A stretch of DNA of 64,000 nucleotides from Diploptera punctata (taxonomy: Eukaryota > Arthropoda > Insecta > Blattodea > Blaberidae), in assembly GCA_030220185.1 (NCBI GenBank), contig JASPKZ010001245.1, forward strand, positions 1 through 64,000. Reading direction: 5' to 3'. The position numbers and the translations under genes were made by a program. This document shows positions 46,570 to 55,274 of this stretch, piece by piece. A model generated the notes under the pieces. That model was given only the letters and a program-made list of their open reading frames with translations, ran no database searches and was not told the origin of the DNA. How positions within the stretch are numbered: position 1 is the first letter of the stretch; every line of letters begins with the position of its first letter.

Positions 46570-47540
46570 TACCTCAGATTCCAATCTCACAAGGATGTTC
46601 TGGAAGGTTGTCGTGACTAATGTTCAATCTTAAGGTAGCAACAGCTTCTTTTCTTGGTTTTGAGTTATATGTTTTCCAAAGTTTGTTGATTCCTGCCCAT
46701 TGTTAGTTAATTTTATGGAATATTTCTAATTCTGATTTAATTTTTGATTTTGATACCTAATGTGTGTGCACACATAGTTTTATTTTGTAGGTGCAATTTT
46801 GTGCCCTTCTTTTTTTTCTAATTCATTAGCAAAACATTCCCATTTATGCTGACATCCGACGGTACCCATTGTGTCTTCTCTAATTTTATAATGTTTTTAA
46901 TGTTAATATTATTCGTTTTTAAACATCTTAATGATGGACAAATTATATTTGAAAAGAAAAATATATGCCTAGACTGGGGTTTGAACCCAGGATCTTTGAC
47001 TTTTTATGTCAATGCTCTTCCATTGACATAGAAAGTCAAGGTCCTGGGTTCAAACCCCAGTCTAGGCGTATATTTTTCTTTTCAAATATTATAATGTTTT
47101 TATTAATTTTCTGGTTTCATTGATTTTTTGTAATATATAAATTGTATTTGATGTCATGGCATGAATGGCAGCTTTGGAGTCAACCATTAAGACAGCTTTG
47201 TTAAATATATTAGGTCTACATATTAATTGCTGTAAGGCAAAATGTACTGCTTTTATTTCTGCATCAAAATTTGTTCTGTCTTCACCCACTACTTTATAGT
47301 GTGAAAAGAGAAATGAATATATTCCAGCTCCAGCATTAGTTTCTCTGTTTAGTAGTGATCCATCTGTTTAAATGTGCAGCCATTCTGATGATGGGTATCT
47401 CTCTCCAAGGATCCATAATGCTATCTGTTTAAGTTCTTCCTTTGTGCATTTTTCTTTCTTTACTCTCTACTTCAGGTGTGCTCAGATGGGTAGAAATTTG
47501 GGCATGCTCACTTTGAGCCGGGCAGCCACTGCAAGTAGAA
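46570..47540 (-). mobile_element. LINE RNase H fragment, interrupted by SINE D
   Basis: The minus strand encodes TDGSLLNRETNAGAGIYS (about 47320-47370), then NFDAEIKAVHFALQQL and VLMVDSKAAIHAM. This keeps the D-E-D catalytic residues of an RNase H domain. The frame ends at the SINE insertion (46900-47088) and goes on beyond it with VPSDVSINGNVL and KKKKGTK, the last RNase H motif region. RNase H is found in I-, R1- and some jockey-like LINEs. Reverse transcriptase was not found beside it. Confidence 0.85.
46900..47088 (-). mobile_element. SINE family D, palindromic copy with 14-bp target duplication
   Basis: TTATAATGTTTTTA lies at 46886-46899 and again at 47089-47102. Between them the tRNA-like module occurs twice, head to head (arms of about 70 bp from 46945), with GGTTTGAACCC and GGTTCAAACCC as mirrored B boxes. 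The 3' tail (TTTGTCCATCATTAAGATG on the minus strand) follows. Confidence 0.9.
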
Positions 47541-47560
47541 GATAGGGATTCAGTGGTGGG

Positions 47561-48324
47561 AAGTTAAGTCTAATCCAATACTTCTTCAGTATTTACAATG
47601 TATTTACATTACATACATAAATGTAGGCATTGTTATTTTTCATTTGTCTGTATTGTGATGTCATACAACATCTGCAGTAAGGTCTTCCATACGACAAGCA
47701 AATGTATGACAATTGAGACAAACTACATTAAATTGTGGTTTACTTAGAGGATATATGGATTCACTTGCAATGTCGAGGCATGCTTTCGCAAATGGTCTGC
47801 TGGAGAATGGTCAAAGTTTCCAAGCAATTAAGTGACCAGTTTTATAGCTTCCCCTCACCACACTGTCATTTGTAGCTTTAAATTGTTACAAATAAAATTG
47901 TCAAATAAATAAAATTATATAATAAACTCTAATAATATTAATAGTTTATATCATATATATTATCTCTTGATGATTGCTTGTAAATGTAGTGTCCCCTGGC
48001 AGCATTATGGACATTGTGCAAGGTAAAGCCAGTGAAGGGGCTGCCTTCTTATGGCTTCTGACAAGCTACTTTGTCTATAAACTCTTACAAAGAGGGCTGC
48101 TGCTTCCTCCCTTGAGCCTTTGTGGTGATCGTGTGGTCCTACGTCACTTCACAGACTGTTGCAGTCTTCGCACATATCCCTGTGCAGGGGATCTCGTTAT
48201 ACTCCGAGATATTGGGTCCACTTAGCCACCTTATGGTGCCCACCCCTGTGATAATAAAATGGATAAAATTCAAAATTTATGATCTAACTGACTCCAACAT
48301 GTAGAAAGAAAGACACCCTATAGA
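47561..48324. other. Intergenic with a GC-richer patch
   Basis: The patch at 47990-48250 is GC-richer than its surroundings and has an open frame of 83 codons on the plus strand. I do not recognise the product, and it may be chance. Confidence 0.35.
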
Positions 48325-48460
48325 CTCCCACAAATTTTGCTTCACTACCAACTCAAAGGAAGAAGAAATATTGGGTGCCCCATAACTAGATGGAGGGATA
48401 CTGTCTCTTGATGTGGAAACAGGTCTATGGCCTAATTCCATGACATAGAAGAAGAAGAAT
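48325..48460 (+). mobile_element. LINE 3' end with (GAA)n tail
   Basis: The block with AACTAGATGGAGGGATACTG and GGTCTATGGCCTAATTCCAT ends in GAAGAAGAAGAA. Endings of this type also occur at 4498-4735, 6940-7112 and 56690-56830. Confidence 0.55.
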
Positions 48461-48561
48461 CAGATATATTAAAGTAAAATAGCTTATCTCATTACCAACA
48501 ATTTCTTTTAATTTTGTAATTAGATGCAAATGCTCATCTCCCTGAACACTGTTATACATGT

Positions 48562-49273
48562 TTTTATTATTAATTTTACACTTCTCACTGAAGGATAAAT
48601 TATTTTTGAAGAGAAAAATTATACGCTCAGACTGGGGTTTGAACCCAGGACTTTTGGCTTTCTAGGCTAATGCTCTACCGCTGAGCTACCTGAGAAACTC
48701 CATTCTAAACGAAAATTTTTTCTCTTATACACTGTTAATTCCCGATCGCCGAATGCTACGAGCATTTGCTCGATCATGCAAATGGTGGCTTCTTGCTTAA
48801 GAAGACATTTATTGGGAATTTAAACACTACTTTATAAAGCCATTAGGCCTTATTTTGATGATTTATTATTAATTTAACACTTCTCACTGAAGAATAACTC
48901 AGTGGTAGAGCATTGGCCAAGAAAGCCAAAGGTTCTGGGTTCAAACCCCAGTCTGAGTGTATCATTTTTCTCTTCAAATATAATTTATTCTTCAGTGAGA
49001 AGTGTTAAATTAATAATAAAAACATCAAAAGAAGCCCTATTTGGCTTTATAAAGTAGTGTTTAAATTCCCAATAAATGTCTTCTTAAACAAGAAGCCTTC
49101 ATTTGCAAGATCAAGCAAATGCTCATAGCATTTGGTGATCGGAAAGTAACAGTGTATAAGAGAAAAAAATTGCATTTAGATTGGAGTTTCTCAGGTAGCT
49201 CAGTGGTAGAGCATTGGCCTAGAAAGCCAAAGGTCCTAAGTTCAGTCTGAGTGTATAATTTTTCTCTTCAAAT
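48562..49273. mobile_element. Composite SINE D insertion (three tRNA-like modules)
   Basis: ACTGTTATACATGT lies at 48548-48561 and 49274-49287. Inside are tRNA-like modules at about 48628-48697 (minus), 48898-48956 (plus, head cut) and 49191-49252 (plus). The first half is the inverted partner of the second, with arms of about 300 bp (CACTTCTCACTGAAG, GGGAATTTAAACACTACTTT and similar). Confidence 0.9.
49191..49252 (+). repeat. tRNA-like module (SINE D head)
   Basis: TCTCAGG, then TAGCTCAGTGGTAGAGC (D arm), then a perfect 5-bp anticodon stem TTGGC/GCCAA with the 7-nt loop CTAGAAA. The T arm is damaged in this copy; the one at 48628-48697 (minus) is intact (CTGGG-TTCAAAC-CCCAG). With the intact T arm the acceptor would pair at five or six of seven positions. 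It is a SINE head, not a working tRNA gene: the AGA anticodon does not match a serine tRNA shape. Confidence 0.7.
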
Positions 49274-49430
49274 ACTGTTATACATGTCGACATGTTTTGA
49301 ATTGTAGTGTTGCTCAACATTATATTTTTTGCTATAACAGAATGTCCACTTACAAAACGTTTAGTATGTTCTCCAATTGCACAAAAAGCTTTGCCCTTCC
49401 CATTGGGATACTTGTCGCATATTACTTGCA

Positions 49431-50855
49431 TCATCTAGGCCCATCCGTCCACCCCTTGGGATACCTCGGTCGTCATGACCATACTCCCAAGTCCTAGTTC
49501 TAGTCCTCCCTATCCTATGTTCACGTCCACGTTCAAGTTCACGGTCCTTAAACCAACACCCCAGGGAGAGGGTGTTGGAGTTTGCAGTTCTGGGAATTGC
49601 TGAGCTACATAGTACATCAGGTCGCTCAATCCTGACGACCCCACAGTTGGTCCACGGGCTCCATGAGCCTAGCCGGGAGGACTGCTGTCGCAGATCCACC
49701 GACCATTCCCCTGTTCTGCCTCCAGGGACATGTCTGCAGCCGTTGTGAGACCGGCTAGGGCTACAAGCCCAACAGTGTGAGACTTTTAGTACATCCAGGT
49801 GCTCATCTCCTGGCGACCCCACAGTTTGTCGACGGGCCCGTAGGCCAAGCCAGGAACCAGTACAGTTGCTCCCCTCTGGACTGGTCCGAGCCGAGCTATG
49901 GTGTGCCCCCAGGGACGCCTTCTGCAGCTGTTGTGGGCCAGCACGGAGCTCGCAAGCTCCAACAGATGAGCAACTAGTACGACAAGGCGCTCAACTCTTG
50001 CCTACCCCACTAATGGTTCACGAGTCCCTTGGACTTAACCGGGGAGGACTGTCTAGCAGATCCACCGATCTTTCCCCCAGTGCACCAGCTAGGGACGTAT
50101 TTGGTTGCTGAAGTGGGTCCAGCCTGAGCATTAGTACGTCAGGTCGCTCAACTCCTGACGACCTCACAGATGGTCCTTGGGTCACTCCGTTCCAGAGTCG
50201 GCGCTAAGTCCCAAAAAGCCGAAAAAGACCGCACTTCCTCCTTTCTCGAGCTTGTCGACCTGGTGGTAATTCCCAGCATTACGCCCGGTATTGTCCCATC
50301 CAGCCCGTTCGCAAGACTAGGCCTAGTCGTGTAGCTGCTGTGAGGCAGCCCACTGAGCAATGTAGGCATCCAGGGTGCTCATCTCCCATGGTTGCCCCCA
50401 CAGATGGTCTCAGGTTCAATGAACCAGGAGATAGGGGGGCGCGATCCCCTAGTCTCCCACCGCCACGCCAACAGCGGCACATTCCCCCGCTGTGGGCCGG
50501 GATAGTTCTAGGCTTGACCAGCAGGCCCCTTTCGCCATTAAATTTTCCTGCTGACCCCACTCATGGTCCGCGAGTCCATCGGACTTGGAAGGGAGGACTG
50601 ACTAGCAGATCCGCCGACCTTTTCCCCACTACGCCACCGAGGGGACGCGTTTTGCTGCTGGAGTGGGCGCCAGCACGAGCTATAGAGTACGTCAGGTCGC
50701 TCGAGTCCTGACGACCCCACACAATGGCCCGCGGGTCCGGTCTGGACCTAGCCGGGAGGAATGCAAGCAAACCACGGACCGTTCCCCTATCCGCCACCCG
50801 GGGGGAGCGCCCTGTTGCTGTTGTGAGCACGCTGGGGCCCGACGGACCCCCAGGG
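49431..50855. repeat. GC-rich diverged tandem array
   Basis: About seven related units of 155-235 bp are marked by (C/T)GAC(C/G)(C/A)CCACA-like boxes at about 49638, 49817, 50003, 50158, 50393, 50551 and 50709. Each is followed by CCGGGAGGACTG- and GATCCACCGACC-like blocks and then GGGACG. Composition is far richer in G+C than all DNA around it. Several long open frames on both strands cross it but disagree between units, so I do not call a gene. GCATATTACTTGCA occurs on both sides (49417-49430 and 50856-50869). Confidence 0.8.
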
Positions 50856-51073
50856 GCATATTACTTGCACCAGAACCTGGTCTCTTCTCCGTCGAATCCA
50901 TATTCATGGCACCAGCCATTGCTGCAGTGAGAGACAACAGGTTTATTTAGGTAGCCAAGACTGACAACACGCAACTACTCAATCTGCCCATATTCTGTAC
51001 CACATGCCCACTAGGTGAACAAGCCGCCTGTTCTACTAAATTGAGGTTGATGTTTATGAATGTATTCTATACC

Positions 51074-51597
51074 CTGTCCGCTCTTAAAGTAATCCTCGTC
51101 AAAACAAAACCATGTGACCTGCTCGCTTTTCGTTGGTTATGGACACCAACATACGTTTTAGAAGCAATAAGTACGCGAAAAAGTAGTTCCCTTCATTAAA
51201 TTAAAAATATGTCCTCTGAATATACTTGTTATTCTTTGTGAATGAAAATAATATTCAAAACATAGAAAATATTCTAAAATATACCTAATCAATAATTACA
51301 ACTTAAAATAGTTTATTACATATGGATGATGTCTTGTAGACTCACGCCCTCCTCAGTTGGCTTCTCATGAAACCAAAATGGCTGCTGAAAGTATTGAGTC
51401 TTCTGTTGAACGTGTGCCCTGTGTCGTCATCTCCCTGTCAAAAGTGGACAGTAATTGTGACACGAATCGGCGGAAGGACGGGCAATGCTTCTAAACCATT
51501 ACCGTAAGTGTCTACCACCAATGAAAACCCGAGCGCAGGATTGCAGGTAACCATGGTTTTGTTTTGACGAGGATCATATTTGAAGAGACAGGACAGT
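51074..51597. mobile_element. Putative DNA transposon with ~80-bp imperfect ends
   Basis: CTGTCC, then TCCTCGTCAAAACAAAACCA (51093-51112), and its mirror TGGTTTTGTTTTGACGAGGA (51553-51572) lie near the two ends. More shared blocks follow inwards (ACCTGC, CGTTGG). The interior of about 350 bp has a short plus-strand frame, MAAESIESSVERVPCVVISL, from 51378, which stops after 38 codons. The family is unknown. Confidence 0.65.
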
Positions 51598-51654
51598 GTT
51601 GTAGTGGAGTTTGTAGTGGTGCAGTACTTTCAACTTCTGTTCTTGTTCATTTAT

Positions 51655-51945
51655 CCAATGCCACCAGGCTGTCTTTTATGACATTTCTGGCTTTCTCTCC
51701 TGGCATTGGCAGAATTTTAATCCATTTCGTAGGTTTAGGCACCTGGAAAGCAGAGTTATGTTACCCTATTGATATGATAAATTATAATGAAGCACCAGGA
51801 GAGTCCATAACCTAAATTTAACCTAAATTCCAGACCATGGGCAACCCTTTAAAAACATCCTATGGTCTGACTAGGAATTGAACCTGGGACCTCATGAACT
51901 GTAGTCAGAAATACTGATCATTAGTCCATGAGGCTGGTCTTTCTA
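51655..51945 (-). mobile_element. SINE family C, copy 3
   Basis: The same body as at 34862-35095 (ATGCCACCAGGCTGTCTTTT and TCTCTCCTGGCATTGGCAG). It ends in a GAATTGAACCTGGGACC tRNA-like head. It lies directly next to the mariner element at 51958. Confidence 0.85.
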
Positions 51946-51957
51946 CCTCTGTTGTTA

Positions 51958-53207
51958 TGAGGGTCACTCAGAAAATGTTTAGATACACATCAGTTAAGTA
52001 CTATAATTGAAACCTTACCGTTACATTGCATCTATGTACCATTGAATCCTCCTGAACCACGACTGGAAGCACTAGCACCAGTCACTTTCATCCAGTGCAC
52101 AGAGCTCACCTTGGTATGCTGCAATCGCATCTTCAGGTGTTGAAAAGTGCTTCCCACACAGTAGGGCTTTTGCCGTAGGGAACAAAAAAGAAGTCACAGG
52201 GTGCCAGGTCCATTCTGTAAGGAGGATGGGTCCCCCTCAGAAAATCAATTGTCAAATGGGTGGTGTGGGCAGAGGTATTGTCGTGGTGCAACAGGATACC
52301 CCTCAGTCCAGCTCTTGGGTGCTTTTCTCGCAATTTTTGGAATATCTTTGGGAGGGCAACTGTGGTGTACCAGTGTGCAGTCACTGTCCTTTGATGCTCA
52401 AGTGGTATTGTTACCACATGACCTCCTGTAGCATAGAAAGTGAGCACAATTTTCTTCCCAACACTTTTTGCTCTTTTCACTTTAACAGGCCGATCATCAG
52501 GAAAAACCCATACCAAATACTGACACTTTGTTTCTGGATCATATTGGTAAATCCAGGTCTCATCACCTGTAATTATCTCAGAAATGGGGAGAGAGTTCCC
52601 ATTGTTGAATCTCCAAAGCATTTCACAGCATCATTCCACTCAAATGACCTTTTGACCTTCAGTGACACTGTGTCAATGAGATGACACCTTGCTGACCCTA
52701 AGATTAGCTGTGCAGAATTTTTGCAACACTCCCCGATCCAAGCATTATGGATGCCTCAATGTCTTCATAAGTCACATGTGCGTCTTCTTGCATCATATCT
52801 CCACAATATCAATGTTTTTCTCAGTCACTGCAATCAACGGTCGCCCACTTCATCTCTTCACCTTCAAGAGAGGTTCTACCCCTTTTAAAGTCTGCAAACC
52901 AATTGTAAACTGTGGCACGGGAAGGAATAAGGTCCTCAAAAGCCTGTGTAAGCCTTTCAAGTGATTGCACCTGGTTTAAGCCACTTTTACAATCGTAGAA
53001 AATCATTACTCGATAATGTACTTGCTGCAAATTCCATGTTGCGACCGAGAGTTACTATCACCCCCTACCATTTAACCCACAGCTGCTAAGGAATGAGGGC
53101 TGTGGGCAGGCGGAAACTAATAAAGGACCTCCCAACATGCTGCTGGCACTATTATCTTTCTATTGTAAACAGTTCAATTTGGTCTAAAAACTTCTGAGTG
53201 ACCCTTG
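51958..53207 (-). mobile_element. Mariner-like element, nearly full length
   Basis: Inverted ends TGAGGGTCACTCAGAA and its mirror TTCTGAGTGACCCTTG lie within TA flanks (51956-51957 and 53208-53209). The minus-strand transposase starts near 53030 (MQQVHYRVMIFYDCKSGLNQ), changes frame after 52821, and has a 162-codon open part from 52621 to 52133. Catalytic Asp residues are visible in ITGDETWIYQYD, LHHDNTSAH and DLAPCDFFF. Only 28 residues separate the second and third Asp (34 is usual), so 6 codons appear lost in frame. The total length of 1250 bp is typical for mariner. Confidence 0.93.
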
Positions 53208-53209
53208 TA

Positions 53210-53640
53210 TGGCTAATTTGTTGAGATAATGTTCCATCTTATTATGTCTGTGTTTTTAGATTGTGTGTTGTTGGTTTCTATTTTATCTATGTTGTGTCTG
53301 GCAGAGAAAAGTGTTGATTCTTTTTTTACTTAGGCTTTCATGGCTGGACTTCATATTACAATCTGGAGATATCTTCTGGGCTTGTTGGCCATGGTCATCC
53401 CCAATGTTTTACCAGAGATTGTATCCAGCACCCTTAAAAGTTGGCTTGAGACTGACTCTCTCATCATCTACCTGCCATATTTATACTGATTACCGCAATA
53501 TGTTCTTTGCACAGTCCATTTTGTCATAAATTATATCTAGCTCCTGATTTGTCAATAGTGGAGTCTTCCAATGAACCAATATGGTTGGTATCTGATGGCT
53601 TAGCAGGTTTACGTATAGTATTTAATATTTAAAGGAAAAA
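53210..53640. other. Intergenic, no feature recognised
   Basis: No repeat ends or frames that I could assign. Confidence 0.4.
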
Positions 53641-53877
53641 ACCTAACTACTAATAATTACATATAGGCTCGAATCTATGAATGCATTAGACCGAAAGTTG
53701 TATCCTAATATGATTTTGCTTACTCAGAAATCTGTTCATGCGATAATAATTGTTGAAATTCGTAAGCTACCTGACAAGGTGACTTAAGAGAGAAACGAAT
53801 CGTGAGAATCCCGAAGGGAACTGATGGTAACCAATGTAGTTTGAAACCTCGCCACATACCTTGCTGCTTTATCCAAG

Positions 53878-54054
53878 ATGTCGGACCTTGAAGACTTTGA
53901 TCATGTTTTCGGTATACGTGGAGAAGAGGAATTTGATAGAGTCTACCAAAGAATTCAACTGGAAGAACAGGAGAATCGGCATAATATTGCACGATGCAGA
54001 CGTCGTTGTATACGGTATTATTTGCGGGACACAAGCGTAAATGCATTCCTCTAG
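53878..54054 (+). CDS. Short ORF, possibly PIF/Harbinger-like N-terminus
   Basis: An open frame of 58 codons starts MSDLEDFDHVFGIRGEEEFD, has a coiled-coil-like EEQENRHNIA stretch and ends with an RRRCIRYYLRD basic region. The acidic start followed by an arginine cluster recalls the N-terminal part of Harbinger-type proteins. This is a guess from style only. The surrounding 53640-54240 is a GC-richer patch with weak mirror similarity at its ends (TAGGCTCG and CGGCCCTA). It could also be a real first exon. Confidence 0.25.
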   Translation: MSDLEDFDHVFGIRGEEEFDRVYQRIQLEEQENRHNIARCRRRCIRYYLRDTSVNAFL

Positions 54055-54240
54055 CAGACAAAAATAACAGAAGTGGTTTTATCGCTGAGAATTCTGGGTA
54101 ATTTCTTGCCAATATTACGAAAACGATGACTTTCATGCATGACCAGTTAGTGGTTAGCTAATTTGATCTTTGCACTTGCTCACCAGTGATTGGAAGTAAT
54201 TTGAGTAGAGACTAAAGTATTTGCATGCGGCCCTAGTATT

Positions 54241-54735
54241 TTTCAAAGCTGGTATGCACACTTTTTTTACTTTTAGTGATTCTTCTTTTCTGTTAAGACT
54301 TTTTTCACATTTGAATATCTCATTGACTTACTGTTGTAGGCGGGTAAAATAATGACTACAGTTTGATAATACATTTGTGTTGTTATATTGTATTATATCA
54401 AGCATTGAATGTTCTGATACTGTCAACGTCTCCACTTGCCTTATACAGCTATATATTTCATGCTATTTGAGCCTGGTAGCAATGCTGCATAGTACATCAT
54501 CTGCAAACAAGCTTGTTTTGATTGCATTCAGTTGGGGACAAAGTTACTCACATCCATGTCCCCTGGGTAGTGAAAAATAGAGTAACATTGCTGGCTATGC
54601 TTCCCAAAGAAAAAAGATGAATTCTTGTTTCTGTTGGTTGGTTTTATTACTCAATCTCTTAAATGATATGAATATAATTTTAAAATCTGATCAGAGAGAT
54701 AATATGTAGAAACTCTAACAAAAGAATAGATGTCA
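54241..54735. other. Intergenic, no feature recognised
   Basis: AT-rich sequence without ends or frames that I can support. Confidence 0.4.
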
Positions 54736-54788
54736 TTTTATTTATATTTAAATTAATATTGGGAAGTAAACATTATGAGGTTATATCA

Positions 54789-54987
54789 TTAATAGTGAGT
54801 GGAGAACTTATTTTTAACGACTCACCTCACATAATTTCAAATTTCTTTGATACCGGCGGTTTCAGACAATATCTTGTGGAAGCCATGACTGAAGAGGGAC
54901 AAGATATTGTCTGAAACCACCGGTATCAAAGAAATTTGAAATTATATGAGGTGAGTCGTTAAAAATAAGTTCTCCACTCACTATTAA
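54789..54987. repeat. Foldback palindrome P5
   Basis: 88-bp arms (54789-54876 and 54900-54987), nearly perfect, with a 23-nt loop. Blocks include GTGAGTGGAGAACTTA and GACTCACCTCACATAATTTC. AACATTATGAGGTTA lies just left at 54770. Confidence 0.9.
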
Positions 54988-55179
54988 AGTCATTTTATTT
55001 ATTTATTTAGAATATGGCAGACAGCATAAACTGCATCATACACTTTTGTTCAATGTGAGTAAAAAGTACTATATATATTTGTAAAAATGTAGTAGTTGTA
55101 GAACTACAAATAATCCGTCCAATTTGGTGCTGTGTATGTTGGAGGATTGTGTAATAAAACACATGGTTTATAATTATTG

Positions 55180-55185
55180 TTTATT
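55180..55185 (-). terminator. FAH: FAH poly(A) signal candidate
   Basis: AATAAA on the minus strand lies only 12 bp after the stop. That would give a very short 3' UTR, so a later signal may be used instead. Confidence 0.4.
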
Positions 55186-55197
55186 CATGACAGAGTT

Positions 55198-55274
55198 TTA
55201 CAGTTTTAATGCTGGCAACAGTTTCCCAGCACATGTACCAAAACCAACTCGATATCCATCCCCCTGACAGTAAC
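55198..55274 (-). CDS. FAH: FAH last exon
   Basis: Acceptor TTGCAG. It encodes [20 protein letters not shown] followed by PALKL and a TAA stop at 55200-55198. The C-terminus is of usual length. Confidence 0.95.

Noticed and set aside
47974..48225. An 83-codon plus-strand frame in a GC-richer patch.
   Set aside because: No recognisable domain or splice context. Listed only as a patch within an unassigned region.
49191..49252. A functional tRNA gene (nearly complete cloverleaf).
   Set aside because: The same sequence recurs with SINE tail and target duplications, the acceptor is imperfect, this copy's T arm is damaged, and the AGA anticodon does not fit a short-variable-arm tRNA.
49361..50937. 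Many long open frames on both strands of the GC-rich array.
   Set aside because: High G+C makes stops rare by chance. The frames shift from unit to unit and do not encode a repeated peptide.
52226..52684. A 152-codon plus-strand frame.
   Set aside because: It is antisense to the mariner transposase at 52133-52621, which has all three catalytic Asp residues.
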